49,538 bases of DNA from a virus: IMG/VR virus record IMGVR_UViG_3300047564_002259, positions 1 through 49,538 of that record, one strand, 5' to 3'. This document shows positions 8,160 to 15,571 of this stretch, piece after piece (positions within the stretch are counted from its first letter, which is position 1; each line of letters begins with the position of its first letter). Under the pieces are notes generated by a model that saw only the letters and a list, made by a program, of their open reading frames with translations, did no database searches and was not told the DNA's origin. Both the position numbers and the translations under genes were made by a program.

Positions 8160-8503
8160 TGTTTATCTTCCAAAATATCATGAATTTGAGTTTTTGGATA
8201 TTCTGGAAGACGATTTAAAAATATTAAAAAACTTTTTACAGATGGCCACAAATCCTTTTCAAGATTGTAAAAAAGTAAAGGAACTGTGGCATCATTAAAA
8301 ACATTAAAGAGTATAATTAAATGATTTAAAATTAAATGGGTTTTCAGTTCACCTGTATTTTTATATCTTTTTAATAATTTTTTAACATAACGAATTCTTT
8401 TCAAATCAACCTCAAAGTCATCCATTGTCAATGCTTGAGGATTATCATAGAATTTTATAGCAAATAACAAATAGTTATCTTCATTCAACTCATCAAATCT
8501 CAT
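8132..8503 (-). CDS. Small helical protein, unknown
   Basis: A 123-residue, mostly alpha-helical protein (MRFDELNEDNYLLFAIKFYD; HLILNHLIILFNVF; FLIFLNRLPEY). The aliphatic and aromatic pattern suggests a compact helical bundle rather than membrane segments, because charged residues recur every few positions. It is the first gene of the tight cluster leading into gp61 and lies 10 nt after the late gene at 8513. Its neighbours are small phage proteins of unknown role. I do not recognise the family. Confidence 0.65.
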   Translation of the reverse strand: MRFDELNEDNYLLFAIKFYDNPQALTMDDFEVDLKRIRYVKKLLKRYKNTGELKTHLILNHLIILFNVFNDATVPLLFYNLEKDLWPSVKSFLIFLNRLPEYPKTQIHDILEDKQCLMQLQSI

Positions 8504-8512
8504 ATCATATTA

Positions 8513-9283
8513 TCAGCTATCTGGGAATCTTGCGTCGTCACTAGCATCGGTTGTTGTTGAAATTCCACCGGCAACCAATACTTCACTCTTTACTCTCAGA
8601 TTTCCATGAGTATCAATATAAGTCATAATTCCTACCCATCCACTGTGAGCGACAGCATATTTAGTTGTTCTAGCAACACCAACTTCAATTTGGTCTACAC
8701 CAAAAACATCTCTAAAATACCCATCTGTCCTTCTTGTAAATTGAACAGTATCTCCAGTAGCAATACCGACAGAAATTGTTGAGGCAAGACTTACGGTAGT
8801 TGCACCAATTGTCGAAATAACAAGATTGCTTCCACCATTTACAATTGCATCTCCTACAATTACATCTTTAGTTCCAATAACAACTGGAATAATATTAGTA
8901 CCAATACCAGCATTAGTGGTAGCAGTTCCAGTTACTCCCAAATTAGCAAATGATGAACTAACATCATTTCTATTATTAAAAGTACTATCAAATAAAGTGT
9001 AAATTGGTTGTTGATTGATATTATATACTGCTGCAGGAATGGTAGAGATTGCAACAAATGTTTCAGTACTAGCAATTGAAATTGTAGTAGATGTGAATCC
9101 AGTAATAACAGCCTGACCGTAAGTTCCACCAGTTCCTACAGTTATAATATCTCCAGTTTTAATTCCAGCACTGGTAAAATTTGCAGAAATTGGACCTGGA
9201 TCGGCAGTTACTGTCTTAGTTCCCAGATTAACGGAAACTAATCCCATTGAATAAACCGAATCGTTATTGCCCCAAAGAGCCAT
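8513..9283 (-). CDS. Beta-rich virion structural protein, probable
   Basis: A 256-residue protein (MALWGNNDSVYSMG...). It is almost entirely short beta-strand repeats rich in Gly, Thr, Ile and Val (TGDIITVGTGGTYGQAVI, TSTTISIASTETF, IGATTVSLAST). The C-terminal part (GWVGIMTYIDTHGNLRVKSE, VLVAGGISTTTDAS) is more distinctive. A perfect late promoter lies 31 nt upstream. The composition is typical of phage head- or tail-surface proteins. A similar GD..T......T....I.IA pattern occurs in the 42304 protein between gp20 and gp21. The exact virion location cannot be read from sequence. Confidence 0.7.
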   Translation of the reverse strand: MALWGNNDSVYSMGLVSVNLGTKTVTADPGPISANFTSAGIKTGDIITVGTGGTYGQAVITGFTSTTISIASTETFVAISTIPAAVYNINQQPIYTLFDSTFNNRNDVSSSFANLGVTGTATTNAGIGTNIIPVVIGTKDVIVGDAIVNGGSNLVISTIGATTVSLASTISVGIATGDTVQFTRRTDGYFRDVFGVDQIEVGVARTTKYAVAHSGWVGIMTYIDTHGNLRVKSEVLVAGGISTTTDASDDARFPDS

Positions 9284-9314
9284 GTTCCCTTACCTATAAA
9301 TTCTTTTCTAGAGA

Positions 9315-9322
9315 TATTTATA
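9315..9322 (-). promoter_or_regulatory. T4-type late promoter TATAAATA
   Basis: Exact match, 31 nt before the ATG at 9283, fused to the preceding terminator's T-tract. Confidence 0.85.
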
Positions 9323-9352
9323 AAAAAAAGAGACCTTTACTTTTTAGTCTCC
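9322..9352 (-). terminator. Rho-independent terminator
   Basis: A 5-bp GC-rich stem (GAGAC/GTCTC, extendable with wobble pairs) is followed by eight T residues. The stop codon of the 9337 gene lies in the loop. Confidence 0.65.
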
Positions 9353-9501
9353 TTTCGTAACACAATTTTTAGAAAATGTGTAATGAGGTCAAGCAATCCA
9401 TTCTCTTCAAATCTTTTTGTTTTTGCTAACCACTCAGATGCAGTTAGTAATAGACCAAGAGCAATGGTTACTCCCCAGTTAGTTGCAAAACACGTAATCA
9501 T
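9337..9501 (-). CDS. Small protein with N-terminal membrane segment
   Basis: A 54-residue protein (MITCFATNWGVTIALGLLLT...). A hydrophobic stretch at residues about 8-22 is followed by a charged helix (SEWLAKTKRFEENG) and a basic C-terminus. The ATG overlaps the stop of the preceding small gene (ATGA), which supports translation. It could be a small inner-membrane protein. A holin-like role is possible but not shown. Confidence 0.6.
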   Translation of the reverse strand: MITCFATNWGVTIALGLLLTASEWLAKTKRFEENGLLDLITHFLKIVLRKETKK

Positions 9502-9671
9502 ACTTGTGGTTTAAAGAGAAGTTCTTTAACAACCTTAAGAATTTCATTATCAATACTGTTATCTGTAGAATCTACATACTTCTCAAGAAGAGAAATAACA
9601 AGATTCTTAACTGCTGGATGTGTAGCAATATGTAGAAGAATTGGCTTTACAACTGTTACTACTGCTCCCAT
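9498..9671 (-). CDS. Small helical protein, unknown
   Basis: A 57-residue protein (MGAVVTVVKPILLHIATHPA...). GGAGG lies 6 nt before the ATG. It is predicted helical, with a hydrophobic N-terminal half and an acidic C-terminal half (KYVDSTDNSIDNEIL). It is translationally coupled to the next small gene. A late promoter variant ACTAAATA lies 30 nt upstream. No family is recognised; the pair may form a small two-component membrane unit. Confidence 0.6.
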   Translation of the reverse strand: MGAVVTVVKPILLHIATHPAVKNLVISLLEKYVDSTDNSIDNEILKVVKELLFKPQV

Positions 9672-9701
9672 GATGTCCTCCGTGTGAAGAGTATCCTGGG
9701 A

Positions 9702-9709
9702 TATTTAGT
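9702..9709 (-). promoter_or_regulatory. Late promoter variant ACTAAATA
   Basis: Lies 30 nt before the ATG at 9671. The same variant precedes portal gene gp20 (44752-44759). Confidence 0.5.
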
Positions 9710-9710
9710 G

Positions 9711-11189
9711 TCAGTCAAACCTTGAACTTTGCATATCCTGCGATCTTTGAGCAGCAGCACGTCGAGCAGCAACTTTTTGAGCAGGGGATCTTGGTCCACC
9801 ATATTCACCAGCAGTGGGTGGTTTTTTGCCAGGAACTTTTTTACGCTGCCCTTCTGGTTTACCTTGCATTCCACGAATGGTTTTCTTTACTGCACGATAT
9901 GCTAAATCCGAACTTCCACCACTTTCTTTACCCTGCTCCCTTTCAAGACGATTTAACTCGTCAAGTTGGTCGCCATCTGGTTCATAAGAAGATGCCATAA
10001 CAATAGGATTTTTAGCACCCATTGCCCTTAATTTATTCTTCACTAAATTTATTTTAGCATAATCGCCACGAGTGTCTCTTTCATTTTCTTTATCACTACC
10101 TTTATCATCACAACCACATTCTGCTGCCTCTCCCACATTTTCAGGAAGACCTTTGTGCTTTGTTTTAGCAAATTTCTTTGCTTCTTTTTTAGTTATACCC
10201 TTTGCAGCTGCTGCCACCTCAGGAGATGCTGGATCTTCACCTTTCTTAGCAGCATAAACCATTCCCATAAAACGTTGCTGAGCCTTACTTACCGCCTTTT
10301 CAACAATAACTTTACCTTCCAATTCAGTATGTGCTACCTGAAGACCTGGATATCTTTTTGAACTTCCACTACCAGGAATTTCGGGAGCAATAACTATTTT
10401 ATTTTTTCCCTTCATAGGTTTAATTTGAGAATTATTTGAATCCTCCGTTTTGACCTCACCAATAAATTCCTCACCTAATCCTTTTCTTTTTGCAATTTCA
10501 GAACCACGAACCTTTCTACGATTTAATAGATACTTATCAGTTTTATCATGATCACCATCATTATCAATATCCTTATCTTCTTTTCCTACTGGGTCTAATG
10601 ATTTTCCTGCCTTTGCTCTTGCAGTCATTTCACCCTTGTTTTTTTCACCTTCATAAGGTTCGCCATATCCAGTCATTTCAACAGACTCAATGTTTGGATT
10701 TGCACGAAGAGAGCTAATTTTATCACGGGTTGCATATCTTACATATGATCTACCACTCTTATCAACGACCTTAACTTTATACTTTCTATGCTCTGCAGTT
10801 TCTAACTTTTCCATATAAGTTAGACGGATTGGTTCTTCAACCTTAATATTTTCTACAAAAACTTTATATAATGCATTTGCTAAATTATCAGAAGCAAAAT
10901 CTCCAATATTAAAATCTTCCGCTTGCATTCCACCCTTACCAAAAAGTTTTGCCTTTACCATTGTTTTTTCCTGTCCACTCATACTACTGTTTTGCATATA
11001 TTGAGAATACGCTTGGCGAAGAGGGATTTCTTCTCTTCTTGCCCTATAACGAATGTCATAAATTGCTTGCTTTACTCTTTTTTCGGGAGACTTCCCACCT
11101 TCTTCATGACCAAGTTTTCCACCTTTAGAAGCATCTGCAGCTTGTGGGAACTTTCTTGCAGGAAGTTCCTCAGCAATATGTTTTTTCAT
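9711..11189 (-). CDS. Large late protein with a DxDxDGD acidic loop, probably virion-associated
   Basis: A 492-residue charged protein (MKKHIAEELPARKFPQAADA). Residues about 136-180 look like a small beta domain (KYKVKVVDKSGRSYVRYATR, then MTGYGEPYEGE). Residues 207-216 read DIDNDGDHDK, a calcium-loop-like motif of the dockerin/EF-hand type. A C/D/E-rich segment (ECGCDDKGSDKENERDTRGD) and a basic C-terminus follow. HIAE and FIGE match the gp21 cleavage pattern. A late promoter variant lies upstream, inside the end of the NMNAT-like gene. I recognise no function; a head or tail accessory protein is the best inference from context. Confidence 0.7.
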   Translation of the reverse strand: MKKHIAEELPARKFPQAADASKGGKLGHEEGGKSPEKRVKQAIYDIRYRARREEIPLRQAYSQYMQNSSMSGQEKTMVKAKLFGKGGMQAEDFNIGDFASDNLANALYKVFVENIKVEEPIRLTYMEKLETAEHRKYKVKVVDKSGRSYVRYATRDKISSLRANPNIESVEMTGYGEPYEGEKNKGEMTARAKAGKSLDPVGKEDKDIDNDGDHDKTDKYLLNRRKVRGSEIAKRKGLGEEFIGEVKTEDSNNSQIKPMKGKNKIVIAPEIPGSGSSKRYPGLQVAHTELEGKVIVEKAVSKAQQRFMGMVYAAKKGEDPASPEVAAAAKGITKKEAKKFAKTKHKGLPENVGEAAECGCDDKGSDKENERDTRGDYAKINLVKNKLRAMGAKNPIVMASSYEPDGDQLDELNRLEREQGKESGGSSDLAYRAVKKTIRGMQGKPEGQRKKVPGKKPPTAGEYGGPRSPAQKVAARRAAAQRSQDMQSSRFD

Positions 11190-11197
11190 GAGAAAAT

Positions 11198-12505
11198 TTA
11201 CTTTTTACTCTTTTTTCTATACTTATTTATGAATTTTATACCATACGCTATAGCGCCTGGTTGAAGATTTTTACTACCAACACCAATTGCTCCAGGAGTC
11301 ATGTCTGAAAAATGTTTAAATGCCCCTAAAGTTCCCACTAAAGTATTTGGATGAATAGCATCTCGCATTCTTCTATCCATTCTAACTTCACTATATTCTC
11401 TCAAATCTTTAATCCAAGATTTAAACATTTGCCCAGACTCAGTTACACATATAAGATAATTTGTTCCTCTACGAATAATATTACCAACCAATCCGGTATT
11501 TAAATTTTCAACTTTTTCACCAATTCTAAAAATTGATTCTGCAAGATAATTTTCTCGAAGATTTTGATAATCAAATTTGGGAGCAATTTCCCATAAATTC
11601 CAACCTTCTTTAATACTCATCGAACCACGAAGAATATCAAATAATTCTTTTGCTTCTGAACGTTTTACTTCTGGAGGAAGACCAGATCTAAAAGTTTTAA
11701 AGTCATTCTCTGCTGCAGCAAGCCTCATTCTTGAAGCAGACATTCCTTCTACGCCAGTCGCATCAGGGTCTCTGTCTCCTGCAGAAACTACTTCAATATT
11801 ATCAAACTGATACAACTTTCCATTATAGTTGTTAGAAAGTTTTTCAAACTCTTTAACTCTGTCAGCACCGCCAATAATTCTTACATTTGTATATCCATCA
11901 TTGTGTGCCATTCTTAAGACATCAAAGATGGTTTTAGTATTAGGATCATTTACAATATTACCAGAGTGAGAGGGATAAAACCTCTGCATATATGCAATCT
12001 TAGTATCAGGGTCTAATGGATTCTTTTTCTTATCTTGACTTCTTGATGGGAATATTAAATATTGACCATCCTCATCTTGTGATGCTGATTGTGCAGCAAC
12101 ATCCATCAGTTGCTGGTGTCCAATTGTAGGTGGATTAAATCTACCAAAAGCAATAGTCAATGTGCCTTTAGTTTTTTCAACAGGTGGAGGTCCTACTTGT
12201 TGAGGAGGTTCTTGTGCTGCTGCTTGCTGCTCTGGTGCAGGTGCCTGTTGTTGTGTCGCTTGCTGTTTTAACTCTGGATCATTATATCCAGGAGAAGCGA
12301 TAGTTTTTTCCTTTTCAGTCTGCTTTGGATCTTTTGCACCAACTCTTTGACGCTTATTGTAAAACTTTAATTTCCCACCTTCCGTTTTAGCAACAAACTC
12401 ACCTTGACGATCATACCAACCACCGTGCCCATCACCAACGAGTCCAAGACGCTGTGCTTGTTGGGATGCAGACGCTTCTGTTAGGAATTGGAAAAAACTT
12501 TTCAT
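11198..12505 (-). CDS. NMNAT-like nucleotidyltransferase with capsid-targeting-like leader
   Basis: A 435-residue late protein. It starts MKSFFQFLTE|ASAS, matching the T4 capsid targeting pattern with an LxE cleavage site. Residues 60-110 are a Gln/Pro/Ala linker. Residues 114-260 are a HIGH-superfamily nucleotidyltransferase: AFGRFNPPTIGHQQLM at 119-134 carries the (T/H)xGH motif, and MSASRMRLA near 258 is the C-terminal (S/T)xxR-type motif. IIGGADRVKEF fits the middle of the fold. Residues about 320-370 are a KOW/SH3-like barrel (EKVENLNTGLVGNIIRRG). The family joins adenylyl or cytidylyl groups to small phosphorylated molecules (NMN, phosphopantetheine, glycerol-phosphate); the substrate is not readable. 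The leader suggests the enzyme rides in the capsid. Confidence 0.8.
   Translation of the reverse strand: MKSFFQFLTEASASQQAQRLGLVGDGHGGWYDRQGEFVAKTEGGKLKFYNKRQRVGAKDPKQTEKEKTIASPGYNDPELKQQATQQQAPAPEQQAAAQEPPQQVGPPPVEKTKGTLTIAFGRFNPPTIGHQQLMDVAAQSASQDEDGQYLIFPSRSQDKKKNPLDPDTKIAYMQRFYPSHSGNIVNDPNTKTIFDVLRMAHNDGYTNVRIIGGADRVKEFEKLSNNYNGKLYQFDNIEVVSAGDRDPDATGVEGMSASRMRLAAAENDFKTFRSGLPPEVKRSEAKELFDILRGSMSIKEGWNLWEIAPKFDYQNLRENYLAESIFRIGEKVENLNTGLVGNIIRRGTNYLICVTESGQMFKSWIKDLREYSEVRMDRRMRDAIHPNTLVGTLGAFKHFSDMTPGAIGVGSKNLQPGAIAYGIKFINKYRKKSKK
11224..11231 (-). promoter_or_regulatory. Late promoter variant CATAAATA
   Basis: Lies inside the 3' end of the NMNAT-like gene, 34 nt before the ATG at 11189. 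One mismatch from TATAAATA. Confidence 0.5.
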
Positions 12506-12546
12506 TATTTACTTTAAATTATTTCGCTTAATGCTCTTATATAATG

Positions 12547-12554
12547 TATTTATT
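12547..12554 (-). promoter_or_regulatory. Late promoter variant AATAAATA
   Basis: One mismatch from TATAAATA. It lies 41 nt before the ATG at 12505, right at the end of the previous gene. Confidence 0.55.
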
Positions 12555-13478
12555 CTAAACAAATCTTGAGACAGTTCTTCCTCCAATAGGATTGATTGTA
12601 ATCCTAGCACCCTTTATTCCATGATCACTCCTATCTCCTTTATATACTGCTAAAAAAATAGGTTCATAAGATCCAGTTATCCTATCACCATTATAGAGTT
12701 TGTGTCCAGAAGAAGTTAATTCATAATATGTCCCCCTTGACTGTATATCTAAAATTCCTTGCATAGTGACATCTACATTGTTTTCACTATAAGGACCACC
12801 ATAGTCCTTACCATAAACTGCTAGTTTTTTTAGATTTTCATCTTGAATTTTTCTCCCAACTGTTGTTGTTGGTGGCATACCATTAGGAAACATATCCCTT
12901 AGAGTGTTTATAAATGCTTGAGTTTCTGGATGTTCATATATTGTAGGCTCTACTCTTTGAGAAGTTCCAGACCATTGCTGAAATCCTCGTGGACCTTGTC
13001 CAGCTTTATGAGAAACGTGACCAACATAACCTCCCATACCCAAAAAATGAAAATCACATTTTGGGGTTCCTGGCGTACTCTCACAAAGACCAGTTTGATA
13101 TGTATTTTTTCCCACTTTTAATGGTATAAAATCTTTACCCAACTTATCCATTATTTTTTTTAATTTCTCATTTATTCTTATAACTTCAGCATCTTCTTTT
13201 GCAGTAGTTGCTTGCGTCCTTCCGGAAAACTCAGAGTCTTTATACAATTCAGTCAATCTTATATTTTGCCCATTTTCGGTCAATAAAATTATCGACTGCC
13301 CCTGTTTAAATTTATTAAAATTCGATATAGAAGTTAAATCTTTTAAAATATTTTTATTTAATTTAACACCTTGCCCGTTACCATTGTCTATCTTAAATTC
13401 TTTACCATTACGAATTCTAGATATAAAAATATTAAAATTATTCCTCTTCGCAAGTTCAGATATTGATAGAGAAGCCAT
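12555..13478 (-). CDS. Late protein with possible nuclease-like core
   Basis: A 307-residue protein (MASLSISELAKRNNFNIFIS). Residues 20-85 look like a small beta domain ending IRLTELYKDSEFSGR. Residues 140-170 contain CDFHFLGMGGYVGHVSHKAG followed by FQQWSG. The spacing Asp142...Ser156-His-Lys158 resembles the D-x(n)-(E/x)-x-K core of PD-(D/E)xK nucleases, with Ser in the usual Glu position. As I recall, similar 'DF..........SHK.G.....QQW.G' proteins are widespread in marine phages, but I cannot verify this here. It follows the tRNA gene and has a late promoter variant only 10 nt upstream. Catalysis is uncertain; it may be a structural protein using a nuclease fold. Confidence 0.65.
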   Translation of the reverse strand: MASLSISELAKRNNFNIFISRIRNGKEFKIDNGNGQGVKLNKNILKDLTSISNFNKFKQGQSIILLTENGQNIRLTELYKDSEFSGRTQATTAKEDAEVIRINEKLKKIMDKLGKDFIPLKVGKNTYQTGLCESTPGTPKCDFHFLGMGGYVGHVSHKAGQGPRGFQQWSGTSQRVEPTIYEHPETQAFINTLRDMFPNGMPPTTTVGRKIQDENLKKLAVYGKDYGGPYSENNVDVTMQGILDIQSRGTYYELTSSGHKLYNGDRITGSYEPIFLAVYKGDRSDHGIKGARITINPIGGRTVSRFV

Positions 13479-13488
13479 TTTTTATTTT

Positions 13489-13496
13489 TATTTAGA
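13489..13496 (-). promoter_or_regulatory. Late promoter variant TCTAAATA
   Basis: Placed between the 3' end of the tRNA and the ATG at 13478. It leaves only 10 nt to the start codon, so the mRNA would have a very short leader. Confidence 0.45.
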
Positions 13497-13497
13497 A

Positions 13498-13570
13498 TGG
13501 AAGCATCGAGTCTCGAACTCGAAACCTCTTGAATGCAAATCAAGTGCTCTACCAATTGAGCTATGCCCCA
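13498..13570 (-). tRNA. tRNA-Ala (anticodon UGC)
   Basis: A 73-nt cloverleaf. The acceptor arm TGGGGCA pairs with TGCTTCC in six of seven positions (T1:C72 is mismatched), then TA. The D arm is GCTC/GAGC. The anticodon stem CTTGA/TCAAG has loop TTTGCAT, anticodon TGC. The variable region is AGGTT, the T arm is TCGAG/CTCGA with loop TTCGAGA, and the discriminator is A73. G3:U70, the alanine identity pair, is present. CCA is not encoded. It lies between the mazG operon terminator and a late gene. The wobble U34 would read GCA and GCU codons, which are common in this AT-rich phage. Confidence 0.88.
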
Positions 13571-13588
13571 AAAACCCCCGAAGGGTTT
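13571..13588 (-). terminator. Terminator of the mazG operon, abutting the tRNA
   Basis: Stem AAACCC/GGGTTT with a TTCGG loop and trailing T residues. The T-tract ends exactly at the tRNA 5' end. Confidence 0.75.
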
Positions 13589-13590
13589 AA

Positions 13591-13598
13591 TATTTAGA
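13591..13598 (-). promoter_or_regulatory. Late promoter variant TCTAAATA upstream of tRNA-Ala
   Basis: Overlaps the stop codon of the 13594 gene and lies 20 nt before the tRNA. A transcript from it would begin within the terminator stem and so could escape termination. Confidence 0.45.
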
Positions 13599-13779
13599 CT
13601 CCAAATACTGTAGCGATGTTATCATCGATATCTTGAATTACATTTCGAATATCAGTAATACGAGGAGGCACACTCACTTCATCATAAGTGTATCCTTTCT
13701 GCGATTCGAAAAGAATTTGACGCACTGCTGCGGCACAGCGAGCATCCATTTTTATTGTTACTTGTTTTTCTTTAGTCAT
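13594..13779 (-). CDS. Small protein downstream of mazG, unknown
   Basis: A 61-residue protein (MTKEKQVTIKMDARCAAAVR...). The start overlaps the mazG stop (ATGA) and it is the last gene of the replication operon. The pattern of a short beta-strand then a helix (VTIKMDARCAAAVRQILFES) resembles small regulatory proteins, but I do not recognise a family. The C-terminal part (TDIRNVIQDIDDNIATVF) is an acidic helix. Confidence 0.65.
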   Translation of the reverse strand: MTKEKQVTIKMDARCAAAVRQILFESQKGYTYDEVSVPPRITDIRNVIQDIDDNIATVFGV

Positions 13780-14192
13780 CGGTCATCAGCAGCACGGTTT
13801 TCGGAGAAGTAAACATCAAAAGCACCTTCAGGATAACGCTTCAAGAGTTTTTGAACGTTACGAGCAACGACATCATCCAGAGTTACATCAAGTGCCATAC
13901 ATGCTTGAGCAACATACCACATAATATCTCCTAATTCAATGATCAGGTGCTCACGATTATCTTCATTATAAGGTTTTCCTTGAAATACCATTTTCTTAAC
14001 AATTTCCATAAACTCACCACCTTCGGCATTGATACCAACAGCGGCAGTCAGAAGACGTTCAATGTTTGCACCCTTTTCATCAAGAGCAACCAAACGATCA
14101 GAAAGAGCAAGAAAGTCTTTGGATGCATCAGAAGTTACGGCATCCACAAACTCGGCATACTTATCAAAATTAACGTGTTTTGCAGTTTCCAT
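13776..14192 (-). CDS. mazG: MazG-type nucleoside triphosphate pyrophosphohydrolase
   Basis: A 138-residue all-alpha NTP pyrophosphatase. The metal-binding acids are visible as EGGEFMEIV (E57, E60, E63) and ELGDIMWYV (E86, D89), the E..E...ExxD pattern of the MazG/dUTPase-like superfamily. Such enzymes cleave NTPs or dNTPs to monophosphate and pyrophosphate. Cyanophages commonly carry mazG, discussed in relation to (p)ppGpp and to nucleotide recycling; the substrate cannot be read here. It sits in the replication operon after gp41, overlapping it by one base (TAATG type), which supports a nucleotide-pool role. Confidence 0.9.
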   Translation of the reverse strand: METAKHVNFDKYAEFVDAVTSDASKDFLALSDRLVALDEKGANIERLLTAAVGINAEGGEFMEIVKKMVFQGKPYNEDNREHLIIELGDIMWYVAQACMALDVTLDDVVARNVQKLLKRYPEGAFDVYFSENRAADDR

Positions 14193-15571
14193 TAAAATTT
14201 AAATCCTTCAAACGACTTTTTGGGTTTTTTGTCTTCATTATCATTATACTCATCATCCTGCCCACTGTCAAGTATGTCATTCTGGGCAGTCTGCTCACAA
14301 TCATAAAGACGCATTTTAGCACGGTCAATCCCAACAATAAATCTCTTGTAAATTGTTGGGTCATTATAACGGTTTTTCAATTGCTTTACCATAATTTGAC
14401 CAAGTTGCTCTAACTCTTCCGTGCTAATCAGAGCAAACATAAGGTCGGCAGTAGCAGGCAAACCAAATGATTCGGAAGTATCAGTCAATTCCACATCAGA
14501 AGACCCAAAACCACTTCTTGTAGTTTGTGTCGCACTAACAATAGGCACATTGAATTCTACTGCCAAACCACGAAGTTCTTCGGCAATTGCCTTGATATAA
14601 GAATAAGAATTCACGGAAAGGTTTGACTTATACCTACTGGAAGCACATATATTAAGGTAATCAATGAAAATAATATCAGGTCTAAATGACTTCTTGAGAG
14701 AAAGTTCATTAAGAAGTGCCTTAAAGTGTCCTGAATGTGCAGAAGCAGTTGGATATTCTTTGATGACCAAAGAACCTTGTGTCTTCTTTGCAATATTATT
14801 TACTTTGTTCTCAAACGTTGATCGTGGAAGATCAACCAGTTGCTGAATTGGGATATTGAGAAGATTTGCATCAATTCTTTCTGCAATTCGCTCTTCCGCC
14901 ATTTCAAGAGTGATGTAGAGAACGTTCCTGCCTTGCAGTAAGACTGAAGAAGCAACATGGCACATAAAGAGACTTTTTCCAACACCCGTACCAGCAAGAG
15001 CGATATTGAGAGTCTTGCTAGGGAGACCACCTTTAGTGATTTTGTTGAAATATTCCAGATCAAATTCTATCTTATCTTCTTTTCTGTGATAAAACTCATA
15101 ACGCTCTTCATAATTTTGTAAGTAATCGTGACCAATATTATTATCAAAACTTACAGAAAGAGCATCAGATAGAATACTAGGAATCGCATCACGATTCTTA
15201 TTTTCATTATTGCCGTCTGCAATATGGATTGATTCCATAAGTGCCAAATAGATAGCACGATCTCTACACCACTTTTCAGTCGTATCAAGTAACCATTGCT
15301 TTTCTATAGGCGAATCATCCAGAGACTTATTGATTTCTCTGACTTCTTTTACTTGCTCTTCAGTTAAATCTGTGCGATTTTCTACCTCAATATTGAGTGC
15401 TTCGATGGTGATTGCTGAACCATATTTGACAATGAATTGAACAATCTCCTCAAAAATGACCTTCTCGGATTTGCTCTCAAAATAATCTGGTTGAATGAAA
15501 GGAATGACTTTGCGGGAATAATCTTCATTGTATATTAAGTTTCTGAGAATTGTAGTCTCAATTCGTTCCAT
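14192..15571 (-). CDS. gp41: Replicative DNA helicase, T4 gp41-like (DnaB family)
   Basis: A 459-residue replicative helicase that unwinds DNA at the fork and recruits primase gp61. Walker A AGTGVGKS lies at 193-200 and Walker B in IIFIDYLNICASS. The DnaB-family region SATQTTRSGFGSSDVELTDTSESFGLP is split between the arginine-finger and sensor segments. The start at 15571 (MERIETTILRNLIYNEDYSRKV) aligns with the T4 N-terminus; upstream alternatives are TTG or ATG codons inside uvsX. It overlaps the uvsX 3' end by 14 nt. Confidence 0.94.
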   Translation of the reverse strand: MERIETTILRNLIYNEDYSRKVIPFIQPDYFESKSEKVIFEEIVQFIVKYGSAITIEALNIEVENRTDLTEEQVKEVREINKSLDDSPIEKQWLLDTTEKWCRDRAIYLALMESIHIADGNNENKNRDAIPSILSDALSVSFDNNIGHDYLQNYEERYEFYHRKEDKIEFDLEYFNKITKGGLPSKTLNIALAGTGVGKSLFMCHVASSVLLQGRNVLYITLEMAEERIAERIDANLLNIPIQQLVDLPRSTFENKVNNIAKKTQGSLVIKEYPTASAHSGHFKALLNELSLKKSFRPDIIFIDYLNICASSRYKSNLSVNSYSYIKAIAEELRGLAVEFNVPIVSATQTTRSGFGSSDVELTDTSESFGLPATADLMFALISTEELEQLGQIMVKQLKNRYNDPTIYKRFIVGIDRAKMRLYDCEQTAQNDILDSGQDDEYNDNEDKKPKKSFEGFKF

